Positions 43,719 to 51,997 of a stretch of DNA of 64,000 bases are shown piece by piece (within the stretch, counting starts at the first letter, position 1; each line of letters opens with the position of its first letter). The notes under the pieces are model-generated. The model saw only the letters and a list, made by a program, of their open reading frames with translations. It ran no database searches and was not told where the DNA came from. Origin of the DNA: an uncultured Succinivibrio sp. (GTDB lineage Bacteria; Pseudomonadota; Gammaproteobacteria; Enterobacterales; Succinivibrionaceae); assembly GCA_934218695.1 (NCBI GenBank), contig CAKQDA010000010.1:21447-85446 (forward strand), given 5' to 3'. Made by a program: the position numbers and the translations under genes.

Positions 43719-45152
43719 TTAGTTCAGGTTTAACTCTTTAATCTTTCTTGTAAGGGTATTACGGCCCCATCCTAAGAGTTTAGCTGATTCCTGTTTGTGA
43801 TTTCCTGTAAAGGTTAATGTTGCCTCTAACATTACTTTTTCAAATTCAGGAACCGCTTCAGATAAAATATCGTGTTCTCCGGACTTTAGTTTTCCGTCAA
43901 CCCATGTTCTTAATAAATCCTGCCATGAAGCGTTTTCTTTGTTGGCAACAGCAGGGCTTACAGATTTGTTCTGAGGTGTATTTGAGTGTAAGAACTCTGA
44001 AGGAAGATCAACTAACTGAATATCTCTGCCAGTAACCATGATGGTTAAATATTTACATAAGTTCTTTAACTGTCTTACGTTGCCAGGCCAAGGTAATCTA
44101 CACAGGAATACCAGTACTTCTGATGTCAGTTTCTTTGGCTCTGTATGACTGTCTGCAGCGCTTTGTGACAAAAAGTGTTTTGCAAGCATTGGAATGTCAT
44201 TATTTCTATCTCTTAAAGGAGGAATGTTGATGTTAATGATATTCAGTCTGTAGTACAGATCGGAGTTAAATGTTCCACTAGCAATCCTTTCTTCAAGATC
44301 ATGAGATGTAGATGCGATGATACGAACATTTGCATGCATTGGTTCAGTGCTGCCGATAGGAGAGTATTCCTGCTTTTGAATCAGCTGTAACAGTCTGTTC
44401 TGACAGTCCATTGGCATATCGCTGATTTCATTGATAAACAGGGTTCCTCCATCAGCTTTCATGATTGCGCTCTGACTCAGATCCTTGCTTATGTCTCCAA
44501 ATAGTTCGAATTTGACCATTTCCTGAGGAATTGAAGTCATATTTAAGGAAACAAATTTAGCTCCCTTTCTTTCTCCGTGGTTATGAAGTGCTTTAGCAAC
44601 CTGGCCTCGACCAGTACCAACTTCTCCATGAATTAATACAGGAAGATCTGTCTTTGAAACTCGTCCTATGAATTTGAACACTTCCTGCATTGCAGGAGAT
44701 TTTCCAATGATTTCAGCCTCTTCTGTCTGCTCGGTTACAGGTGCAACGTCGTTCTTGGCTTTCTGGTTCAGCATCTGTAGCATGTTGACTCTGTGAACAG
44801 CAGCTCTCCTGATAACACTGATTGCTTGTTCGATATCAAAAGGCTTTGGCAGGTACTCAAAAGATCCTTCCTCATAGGCATCAATAGCTGCGGTTAGATC
44901 TGAGTGAGCTGTCATGATGATGAATGGGATGTTTTCATCGATGTCGTGGACTGCCTTAATGAGTTCTAATCCATCAATCCCAGGCATTCTGATATCAGAA
45001 ACTATAACATCTGGTGTTTCATGTTTAATGGCTTCTAGGGCAGCTTCCCCGTTTTCAAACAAACGGTGGGTAATGCTGTTTGCATCTAATGCTTTATCAA
45101 AGACAAAGCGGATACTGGCATCGTCATCGATAACCCAAATCATAGGATTCAT
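43719..45152 (-). CDS. ntrC: NtrC-type response regulator with degenerate AAA+ domain
   Basis: Receiver, AAA+ and Fis-type DNA-binding domains in the order of NtrC, 477 aa from the ATG with SD GAGGAG (the in-frame TTG six bases upstream is rejected). The receiver keeps the phosphoryl Asp53 (VSDIRMPG) and the C-terminal HTH (NHKQESAKLLGWGRNTLTRK) is nearly that of E. coli. The central domain is degenerate: Walker A is GEVGTGRG with Arg182 for Lys; the span between ELFG and ADGGTLF is six residues short and lacks GAFTGA; Walker B is LFINE (Asn241 for Asp); the arginine-finger position reads FNSD (Asn296). It should bind DNA but not drive sigma54 polymerase. Confidence 0.93.
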   Translation of the reverse strand: MNPMIWVIDDDASIRFVFDKALDANSITHRLFENGEAALEAIKHETPDVIVSDIRMPGIDGLELIKAVHDIDENIPFIIMTAHSDLTAAIDAYEEGSFEYLPKPFDIEQAISVIRRAAVHRVNMLQMLNQKAKNDVAPVTEQTEEAEIIGKSPAMQEVFKFIGRVSKTDLPVLIHGEVGTGRGQVAKALHNHGERKGAKFVSLNMTSIPQEMVKFELFGDISKDLSQSAIMKADGGTLFINEISDMPMDCQNRLLQLIQKQEYSPIGSTEPMHANVRIIASTSHDLEERIASGTFNSDLYYRLNIININIPPLRDRNNDIPMLAKHFLSQSAADSHTEPKKLTSEVLVFLCRLPWPGNVRQLKNLCKYLTIMVTGRDIQLVDLPSEFLHSNTPQNKSVSPAVANKENASWQDLLRTWVDGKLKSGEHDILSEAVPEFEKVMLEATLTFTGNHKQESAKLLGWGRNTLTRKIKELNLN

Positions 45153-45163
45153 AAACAATCTCC

Positions 45164-46246
45164 TCAGATTCTGCTCTTTAAAGGCAGGATAATCTTAAAT
45201 ACGGTTTTTTGAGCATCACTTAAACATTCAATGGTTCCGTGGTGACGTTCAATAATATTCAGTGCTATAGATAAGCCAAGACCGTTTCCATTGGTTTTTG
45301 TCGTAACCATAGGGAAAAATACAGTCTGTTTTATATGTTCAGGTATTTCAGGTCCATTGTTGGTAATGGATATGATCACTGCTGTTGGGTATTTTTTATT
45401 TCTTACAATTGTTCTGATACTTGCTCTTGTTTTAACTTCAATCCATGGATTTTTAGTATCAGATTCCTTTAAAGCCTGTATGGCGTTATTTACAATGTTC
45501 AGTAAAACCTGTTGAACAGAGTCTACATCAAGGTTTAATTCAGGCAGACTTGGATCATAATCTCTCTTAATTTCGATCCCTTTGCTTTCTTCCTGTAAAG
45601 AAACTAATGAGAGAACTTTTTCAATCAGGTAGTGAATATTTTCCTTCACTAAAGGATTTGGCTTCTGTGGCCCTAATAAGTTATTAACCAGAACTTTCAG
45701 TCTGTCAGTCTGCTCAATGATTACATTAGTGTAGTCTTTGATCCCATCCACCTTGCCAAAGGTCATATCAATTAACTGCGCTGCACCTCTAATGCCTCCT
45801 AATGGATTTTTTATCTCATGGGCCAGGCTTCTGATTAAATCTCTTGCTGCTGAATACTGATAATTCTGCTGCATCTGATTTATCAGCTTGTCCTGATGAG
45901 ATATAGTGTGCAGCTCTACTAAAAGTCCATTAAACTTAGCCGTTGAATAATTAAAAACAGCCATGTCGGTTTTAGTAGATAGTCCTGGCATAGGAGAAAT
46001 CATAATGCCGGCGGCAGAAATACCCTGAAAGTTATCTGAAAAATTTGTTTCCTTGATTGTCTGAATTAGTGAAGTCTCATTCGGATCAATAAATTCGATG
46101 AATTTCGCTGATATAAGTCTTGTGCGCGAAACTCCGCACAGCTGTTCTGCTGCTGTGTTTGCGTATCGAATTTTAAACTCTTTGTCAGTGATCAGAACTG
46201 CAGTAGACAAACTTTCTAGAATGTTAGCCTTTTGCTTATCTTCCAT
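45164..46246 (-). CDS. ntrB: NtrB-type sensor histidine kinase, G1-box variant
   Basis: Cytoplasmic two-component kinase/phosphatase partner of NtrC, 360 aa: N-terminal PAS domain (about 8-120), dimerisation helix with His143 in SLAHEIKNPLGG, then HATPase_c with N box VLLNIVNNAIQAL (about 247-259) and G2 box GNGLGLS. The G1 box, normally DxGxG, reads NNGPEIP: Asn296 replaces the ATP-lid Asp and Glu300 replaces the second Gly. Kinase activity may therefore be weak, with phosphatase activity possibly kept. It lies 11 bases upstream of ntrC. glnA, the usual gene before ntrB, is absent. Confidence 0.92.
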   Translation of the reverse strand: MEDKQKANILESLSTAVLITDKEFKIRYANTAAEQLCGVSRTRLISAKFIEFIDPNETSLIQTIKETNFSDNFQGISAAGIMISPMPGLSTKTDMAVFNYSTAKFNGLLVELHTISHQDKLINQMQQNYQYSAARDLIRSLAHEIKNPLGGIRGAAQLIDMTFGKVDGIKDYTNVIIEQTDRLKVLVNNLLGPQKPNPLVKENIHYLIEKVLSLVSLQEESKGIEIKRDYDPSLPELNLDVDSVQQVLLNIVNNAIQALKESDTKNPWIEVKTRASIRTIVRNKKYPTAVIISITNNGPEIPEHIKQTVFFPMVTTKTNGNGLGLSIALNIIERHHGTIECLSDAQKTVFKIILPLKSRI

Positions 46247-46263
46247 CGTAATTTCTCAATAGC

Positions 46264-46332
46264 CTATTTTTGTGCATGATCTATTTTGAACTATTTTTTG
46301 AATATTTTATAATAAGGCACAAAAATAGTGCA
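46264..46332 (-). promoter_or_regulatory. NtrC-like operator pair upstream of ntrB
   Basis: GCAC-AAAAATA-GTGC-A at 46317-46332 fits the symmetric NtrC consensus GCAC-N7-GTGC. The 12-base string GCACAAAAATAG (46317-46328) recurs inverted at 46264-46275, 18 bases before the ntrB start codon, as a half-site. No sigma54 -24/-12 element (GG-N10-GC) was found between them. The arrangement suggests autoregulation of ntrBC through a sigma70 promoter. The exact promoter is not resolved. Confidence 0.55.
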
Positions 46333-46404
46333 ATATCAAAAGATAAATTTTATAAAAAGAACTTAAAAGAATGGCTTATGTATCTTGGATGAAAGGCAAA
46401 ATAT

Positions 46405-46443
46405 AAAAAAAGCCTGTATAAAAAAATTATACAGGCTTTTTAT
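46405..46443. terminator. Rho-independent terminator of typA
   Basis: An 11-bp perfect stem AGCCTGTATAA/TTATACAGGCT (46411-46421 and 46427-46437) with an A5 loop and A/T flanks. It is active on the minus strand after typA and isolates ntrB from typA transcription. Confidence 0.88.
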
Positions 46444-46462
46444 AAAGATCAATTATAGTGCT

Positions 46463-48301
46463 TTATTCTTCAGCTTTTTTACCACCAGCTGCACGGAAAG
46501 CGCGCACACGATCAAGTTCTGACAGGTTCTTCTTACGGATACGTAAGCTTACAGGAGTTACCTCTACAAGTTCATCTTCGTTGATGAATTCCAGAGACTG
46601 CTCTAAAGACATGTGAACTGCTGGTGTCAGGATGATATTATCATCAGAGCCTGCTGCACGTACGTTTGTTAACTTCTTAGTCTTTAATGGGTTAACAGTT
46701 AAGTCGTTAGAACGGACGTGTAAGCCGATAACTTCACCTTCGTAAACTTCTTCACCAGGCTCAACAAATAATCTTCCACGCTCCTGCAGGAACCATAAAG
46801 CGTAAGGAACAGTTTTTCCTGTATCGTTAGAAATAAGAACACCGTTCTGTCTTTCGCCGATTGTGCCACCAACATACTCGTCATAGCTGTCGAATGTGTG
46901 GTACATCAGACCTGTACCTGATGTTAAAGTCATATAAAGAGACTGGAAACCAATAAGTCCACGTGCAGGAATTCTGTAGTCCAGTCTTACACGTCCCTTT
47001 CCATCTGGTACCATGTTCTTTAACTCGCCCTTGCGCAGGCCTAACTCTTCCATTACAGGACCCTGGTTATCCTCGTGTAAATCTAGAGTTAATACCTCAT
47101 AAGGTTCTAAGGTTTTACCGCCTTCCTTGTGAAGGATAACTTCAGGACGTGAAACAGCCAGTTCGTAGCCTTCACGACGCATCTCTTCGATAAGTACAGA
47201 CAGGTGTAACTCACCACGACCAGATACTTTGAAACGATCAGTATCTTCAGTTCTTTCAACACGTAATGCTACGTTATGAACCAACTCTTCACGAAGTCTT
47301 TCTTCAATGTTTCTTGAAGTAATGAACTTACCTTCTCTACCTGCAAATGGTGAGGTATTTACACAGAAGTTCATGGAAACTGTAGGCTCGTCAACTGATA
47401 GGGCTGGTAAGGCTTCAACCTTTGACGGATCACAGATGGTATCTGAAATCTTTAATTCACCTAAACCGGTAACTGCAATAATGTCACCAGCTTCAGCGCA
47501 ATCTACAGGAGCTCTTCTCAGACCAAGATAGCCTAAAACCTGACCAATCTTGCCAGTTCTGGTTTTACCTTCACGATCAATGATAGTAACAGGTGAGTTT
47601 GCCTTTGCAATACCACGCTTAACACGACCTACACCAATAACACCGACATAAGATGTGAAGTCCAATGAAGAGATCTGCATCTGGAAAGGACCATCAAGAT
47701 CAGCCTCTGGAGGACTTACCTTGTCAACAATGGTCTGGAATAAAGGTTCCATGGTATCGCCGTGAGATGCTAAATCCAAGGTTGCCCACCCCTGGAATGC
47801 AGAGGCATATACAACAGGGAAGTCAAGCTGCTCATCGGTTGCACCCAAGTTGTCGAAAAGGTCGAAAACCTGATCGATAACCCAGTCAGGTCTTGCTCCT
47901 TCTCTATCGCATTTGTTAATAACAACGATAGGCTTTAATCCGGCTGCGAATGCTTTTTGTGTAACAAATCGAGTCTGTGGCATAGGACCGTCAACTGCAT
48001 CAACCAACAGCAGTACGGAATCTACCATAGACATAACACGTTCTACCTCACCACCGAAGTCAGCGTGACCTGGGGTGTCAACAATGTTGATTCTGTATCC
48101 GTTCCAATTAATAGCAGTGTTCTTTGAAAGAATAGTAATACCGCGCTCTTTTTCGATATCATTTGAGTCCATGACACGTTCCTGACCAATTTCATTACGG
48201 TCTAGAGTGCCTGACTGGCGGAGTAACTTGTCTACTAAGGTTGTTTTACCGTGGTCAACATGCGCAATAATAGCAATGTTGCGGATTTTCTGAACATCCA
48301 T
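46463..48301 (-). CDS. typA: ribosome-binding translational GTPase BipA/TypA
   Basis: EF-G-like GTPase implicated in ribosome assembly and stress or cold responses. 612 aa: G1 [10 protein letters not shown] (about 14-23), switch region [10 protein letters not shown]3 [13 protein letters not shown]4 NKCD, then domain II, III and V-like domains and the BipA-specific C-terminal region ([17 protein letters not shown]). In E. coli it is divergent from glnA-glnL-glnG. Here it is co-oriented with ntrBC and glnA is missing from the gap. Confidence 0.97.
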   Translation of the reverse strand: MDVQKIRNIAIIAHVDHGKTTLVDKLLRQSGTLDRNEIGQERVMDSNDIEKERGITILSKNTAINWNGYRINIVDTPGHADFGGEVERVMSMVDSVLLLVDAVDGPMPQTRFVTQKAFAAGLKPIVVINKCDREGARPDWVIDQVFDLFDNLGATDEQLDFPVVYASAFQGWATLDLASHGDTMEPLFQTIVDKVSPPEADLDGPFQMQISSLDFTSYVGVIGVGRVKRGIAKANSPVTIIDREGKTRTGKIGQVLGYLGLRRAPVDCAEAGDIIAVTGLGELKISDTICDPSKVEALPALSVDEPTVSMNFCVNTSPFAGREGKFITSRNIEERLREELVHNVALRVERTEDTDRFKVSGRGELHLSVLIEEMRREGYELAVSRPEVILHKEGGKTLEPYEVLTLDLHEDNQGPVMEELGLRKGELKNMVPDGKGRVRLDYRIPARGLIGFQSLYMTLTSGTGLMYHTFDSYDEYVGGTIGERQNGVLISNDTGKTVPYALWFLQERGRLFVEPGEEVYEGEVIGLHVRSNDLTVNPLKTKKLTNVRAAGSDDNIILTPAVHMSLEQSLEFINEDELVEVTPVSLRIRKKNLSELDRVRAFRAAGGKKAEE

Positions 48302-48610
48302 TTTATAACCCTGTGATGATAAACTCAGACATTGAGTATAGATTTAAAAATAGCTGCGCTATTTTATCCTATTTTTGAGTTGTCTAACATTTTTTGAAAA
48401 AAAAGAATTAAAAATGTATCAATTTTATGCGTTTTATTTTATGCAGGTTGTATTTAAGTCTGCTATAAAACTTTTTTTCGAACTATCTTTTCAAAATTCA
48501 GTCAAATGAAAATTAAATGGCGATGAAAGTCACTTATTGGCAAACGTAAGCACATGAAGGACTAAAAATAGATATAATGCTGTTAATCAATGCTATAAGG
48601 TAAGAAACAA
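48302..48610. other. divergent intergenic region typA / yihY
   Basis: 309 AT-rich bases with no gene. A perfect -10 TATAAT lies at 48573-48578 for yihY, with a poor -35, and AAGG (48597-48600) serves as its SD. No clear typA promoter or known operator was seen. Confidence 0.5.
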
Positions 48611-49534
48611 TTGAAAGAACTATATAAATATTTTTTAAATCGAGTAAAAAGAGATTCCATTGGTCTTGAGGCTTCAGCCCTTTCTTTTACGTCAATTCTT
48701 GCACTTATTCCCGCAATTAGTGTTATTTTCTATTTCTTTGCAGTGTTCCCTTCTTTTGAGGAGTTTAGAGAGTCCTTAAAGAATTTTGCAAAGGCTAATT
48801 TTATGCCTGTGTTTGCAGATAATTTAGGCAACTATGTAGGAACTTTTGTAGAACATGCAGGAAAGCTGACAGCAACAAGTACAGTAGTCTTTTTTGTCAT
48901 TTCTCTGCTGCTTGTAAGATCTATCGATCAGTGTCTGAACAGAATTTGGCGTGGTGGAAGAAGAAAATTAGGCACCATGGTTGCTATTTACTGGACTTTG
49001 CTTACTTTAGGCCCTATTGCTCTGGGGATAGTGATTTGGATTTTTACAAAAGTGATGGGATTTGCCATTAGTTCAAATTCTACAGTTGGTCTTCCTTTAA
49101 TGATTGCCTATTTTGTCTTTCCAATTATTATTGAGTGTGGTGTGCTGACTGCTGTTTATGTGATTGTTCCTAGAGTAAGGGTGAAAGTCCAGGATGCACT
49201 TTTGGGAGCAGTTTTTGTAACTGTGGCTTTTGAGGTTTCTAAAAAGATTTTCAGTGTCTTTGTTCTGAATTTCTCAAATTATGAAGCCATCTACGGAGCT
49301 ATTGCTGTAATTCCTGTCCTTTTTGTGTGGATTTATATCAACTGGTGGATAGTGCTTCTTGGAGCAGAGTTTACGGCAACTCTAGGTGCTGTACGTTCCG
49401 GTCTGTCTGATGATGTTCCAAGTTTTATGGTTTATCTTGCAAATGTAACCGGCTCAACATTAGGTTCAGATGATATCATCAGTAGCAAAAAGAAGAAGCC
49501 TTCTATCAGTATTAAGATCTCTTCAAAACCATAA
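48611..49534 (+). CDS. yihY: YihY-family inner membrane protein (UPF0761)
   Basis: A multi-pass membrane protein of the YihY/virulence-factor BrkB family, 307 aa, once mislabelled ribonuclease BN. About six hydrophobic helices; family marks ASALSFTSILALIPAISVIF near residues 20-40, the NRIWRGGRRK cytoplasmic loop and YEAIYGAIAVIPVLFVWIYI near the end. The start is TTG with AAGG ten bases upstream; no better start exists. Function is unknown in the family. It is next to typA, as in the enterobacterial yihXY region. Confidence 0.85.
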   Translation: MKELYKYFLNRVKRDSIGLEASALSFTSILALIPAISVIFYFFAVFPSFEEFRESLKNFAKANFMPVFADNLGNYVGTFVEHAGKLTATSTVVFFVISLLLVRSIDQCLNRIWRGGRRKLGTMVAIYWTLLTLGPIALGIVIWIFTKVMGFAISSNSTVGLPLMIAYFVFPIIIECGVLTAVYVIVPRVRVKVQDALLGAVFVTVAFEVSKKIFSVFVLNFSNYEAIYGAIAVIPVLFVWIYINWWIVLLGAEFTATLGAVRSGLSDDVPSFMVYLANVTGSTLGSDDIISSKKKKPSISIKISSKP

Positions 49535-49579
49535 CTGCTTTTATTTTGTTCTGATAGGAAAGCAGACAAGTCTTTCTTA

Positions 49580-51964
49580 CTACAGGTCCTGAGATGATTT
49601 TTCCAAAGCTTCAGGACCTTTTTTATTTTTGTTCTGATTCAGAATTCCGACTGCATCGGTAATTTCTTTTGCCTCACTCTTTTTAAGAACATCTTCGTTG
49701 ATACCAGGACGGATCTCACCTCTGGAAAGAGCTGTAATAAAGATACTAGGTTCAATTTGAGAGTGGCTTGTAAGGCTTTTTACTGTAACACTGGTAATAC
49801 TGTCCTTTGGCAATGAAACAAAGGTTCCGCGTGCGGAAACATCCCTACTGTTAAGATTTACCTTTGCGTTTAAGGTTACATGCGAGGTTGTAAGATCTCC
49901 TGAAGCTTTTAACTTTAAGTAGTCATCTTGAGGGGTGATGTTAAGATTCAGTTTGTATAAGCCTAAATCACCATCCTTGATTGAATCAAGAAACTGCTCA
50001 AGGTTCAGCGCGTAGTTTTTCTTCAAACCACCGTTTACAAGATCTAATCCAAACTGAGATATCAATAAGGAATCGCTTGTCAGTTTAATGTTTCCTGTGT
50101 AGAGCGGTTCTGTATTTTCCTGATTGTTACTGTTTTCCTGGTTGCTACTGTCGGATTTATCGGTATTTTCTGTGGTGAAAATTTCATTCTTTACAATTTC
50201 ACCTTCAACGTTAAGTTCACCGCTTAGAAGATGATCTGTAAGATTTGAATTTAATTCTGAAATATCAAAATGTGTTGCAAAGATCTTAAATCTTGTGAAA
50301 TCAAGTTGCCCGTCCAAATCTATTTCAAAATCTATTTCACTCTTTTTAAACAGCATCTTTGACACATTAAAGTTATATCCGGCATCAGTAATGTCCAGCT
50401 TAGAGTCAAAGTTCTTTATGAACAGATCAGAGTAATAAGCACTGTCGAAGCTCAAAATAATTGAGCTGTCTATATTGTCTGAAGTATTGCTTTCCGTAAA
50501 ATCAGTTTTTACAGGAGTTAACCTTCCTAACAAAATGGTGATGTCATTGATGCTGTTTTCGTCTTTTCCATTTTCATTCTCTGCTGTACTGTTCTGTTTT
50601 CCGGTGTCGCAGACTGATGCGATATCGAAGGTGTTTTGTTCAAGACTGTCAGCTATATTGTTTTCTTCTTTACTGTCATTTTTATTGCCAAAAGCGATAT
50701 TGCTAGCTTCGAGTTTTACACTTTTGATGGATAGTGGCAGGGTATTGATGAACGAAACAAACTCTGTTCCATCAATACTTAATTTTTCAATATTGAGGTT
50801 ATTTTTAAGAATTGTATCTGCAACAAAGGCATACTGCTCTTTTGTTGTTTCAAATTTGCCTCCGGAGAGTGACAGGTTTTTAATGGTTATCAAAGGAGAT
50901 TGACAGTTATCATAGCCATAGCTTCCATCAAACGAGTAGGAACCGTCAAAGATAGTTCCGTCAGCTTTCATGCTGATTGAACTGTCTGCGATTTTTGCTT
51001 CGATATCAGAATTTTCTGCTGTAACCTGAATGCTTGGCTTTGATATTTCGCCACTGCTGCCTTTAAATGAAAGGTTTATGCTGCCGTCTTTTACTAAAAG
51101 ATCAGAAAGAGTTCCTCTTAACTGCCCAAATAAAAGGTCCTGTTTTGGGAGAGCCAGTACACAATCATATACAGTGGCTTTAGGAGCATAGATATTATAT
51201 TTTTCTGATAGTAACTTATAATCTTTGAAGATGATCTTATTAAGGTTAAGTCTTGTAAAGTTCAAAGCTTCAGATTTTCTGTCTACAGTAAGATCTGCCA
51301 GCAGCGTTCCACCAAAAATTTGAACAGACAGATCTTTTATGACCAACTTTTCAGGTTCTACACCAATACTGGTTTGCAGATTTTTGACAGGAAGATCATC
51401 CAACGTTCCTTCGCTTGCTCTTAAATCAGCATCCTTAAAAGAGAATTTTCCGTCAGCTCCGAGGTAGGCATCGACAGCCGATAGCGATCCGCTTTTTAAA
51501 CTCAGCTTGTATAGATTGACCGGAGTTTCAACAAGATCAAGTTTATTTATATGTATATCTTTGAAATTAAACTTTTCCTGTTTTAATTTAGTTATGTCTT
51601 TTTCATCAGCTTTAATGCCTTTTGCGTAAAAATACTTTATTTCGAAAGTATCAGACTTTAAAAGGCTAGGAAGATCATATTCCATGTAAATTTCATCAAT
51701 ATCGGAGTTGCCGATTTTTAGATCATGTATTTTGATAACATTCGGATAAAGGGCAGAAAATTCGACCTTTTTGCAGTTGATTTCAAAGCTGGTTCTGCTT
51801 GACAGAAATTTAATTAATGGAGCCTTAATGTTCTGTCCGTTGAAATAGAGAATTGCTCCCCATACGGCAATAGCTATGGCGACAATTACAAGAAGAATTG
51901 CTTTAACAATTTTAGAAAGTTTTGACTTCTTATTTTTATTCTTTATATTTGCTATAAAAGCCAT
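49580..51964 (-). CDS. AsmA-like protein (large, membrane-anchored)
   Basis: A 794-aa protein with one N-terminal transmembrane helix (about residues 21-45) and a long periplasmic region rich in short beta-strands, typical of the AsmA/YhdP/TamB bridge-like families that help move phospholipid to the outer membrane. The ATG at 51964 follows GAGG by six bases; the in-frame TTG at 51976 is rejected. Two hydrophilic low-complexity insertions (around GKQNSTAENENGKDENS and the Asn/Glu/Ser-rich TENTDKSDSSNQENSNN) interrupt the repeats. The C-terminus has SVTVKSLTSHSQIEPSIFIT. Family assignment rests on topology and composition; the precise subfamily is not settled. It precedes no obvious partner. 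Confidence 0.6.
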   Translation of the reverse strand: MAFIANIKNKNKKSKLSKIVKAILLVIVAIAIAVWGAILYFNGQNIKAPLIKFLSSRTSFEINCKKVEFSALYPNVIKIHDLKIGNSDIDEIYMEYDLPSLLKSDTFEIKYFYAKGIKADEKDITKLKQEKFNFKDIHINKLDLVETPVNLYKLSLKSGSLSAVDAYLGADGKFSFKDADLRASEGTLDDLPVKNLQTSIGVEPEKLVIKDLSVQIFGGTLLADLTVDRKSEALNFTRLNLNKIIFKDYKLLSEKYNIYAPKATVYDCVLALPKQDLLFGQLRGTLSDLLVKDGSINLSFKGSSGEISKPSIQVTAENSDIEAKIADSSISMKADGTIFDGSYSFDGSYGYDNCQSPLITIKNLSLSGGKFETTKEQYAFVADTILKNNLNIEKLSIDGTEFVSFINTLPLSIKSVKLEASNIAFGNKNDSKEENNIADSLEQNTFDIASVCDTGKQNSTAENENGKDENSINDITILLGRLTPVKTDFTESNTSDNIDSSIILSFDSAYYSDLFIKNFDSKLDITDAGYNFNVSKMLFKKSEIDFEIDLDGQLDFTRFKIFATHFDISELNSNLTDHLLSGELNVEGEIVKNEIFTTENTDKSDSSNQENSNNQENTEPLYTGNIKLTSDSLLISQFGLDLVNGGLKKNYALNLEQFLDSIKDGDLGLYKLNLNITPQDDYLKLKASGDLTTSHVTLNAKVNLNSRDVSARGTFVSLPKDSITSVTVKSLTSHSQIEPSIFITALSRGEIRPGINEDVLKKSEAKEITDAVGILNQNKNKKGPEALEKSSQDL
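49584..49625 (+). terminator. yihY terminator embedded in the 3' end of the AsmA-like gene
   Basis: A 9-bp stem AGGTCCTGA/TCAGGACCT (49584-49592 and 49611-49619) followed by T's on the plus strand. It lies wholly inside the last codons of the convergent AsmA-like gene. Confidence 0.65.
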
Positions 51965-51997
51965 GCTTAGCCTCAATTGATACTGCTTAACGTATGC

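Noticed and set aside
46247..46404. sigma54 promoter for ntrBC
   Set aside because: Searched for TGGCAC-N5-TTGC on the minus strand; no GG-N10-GC pair with adequate flanks was found.
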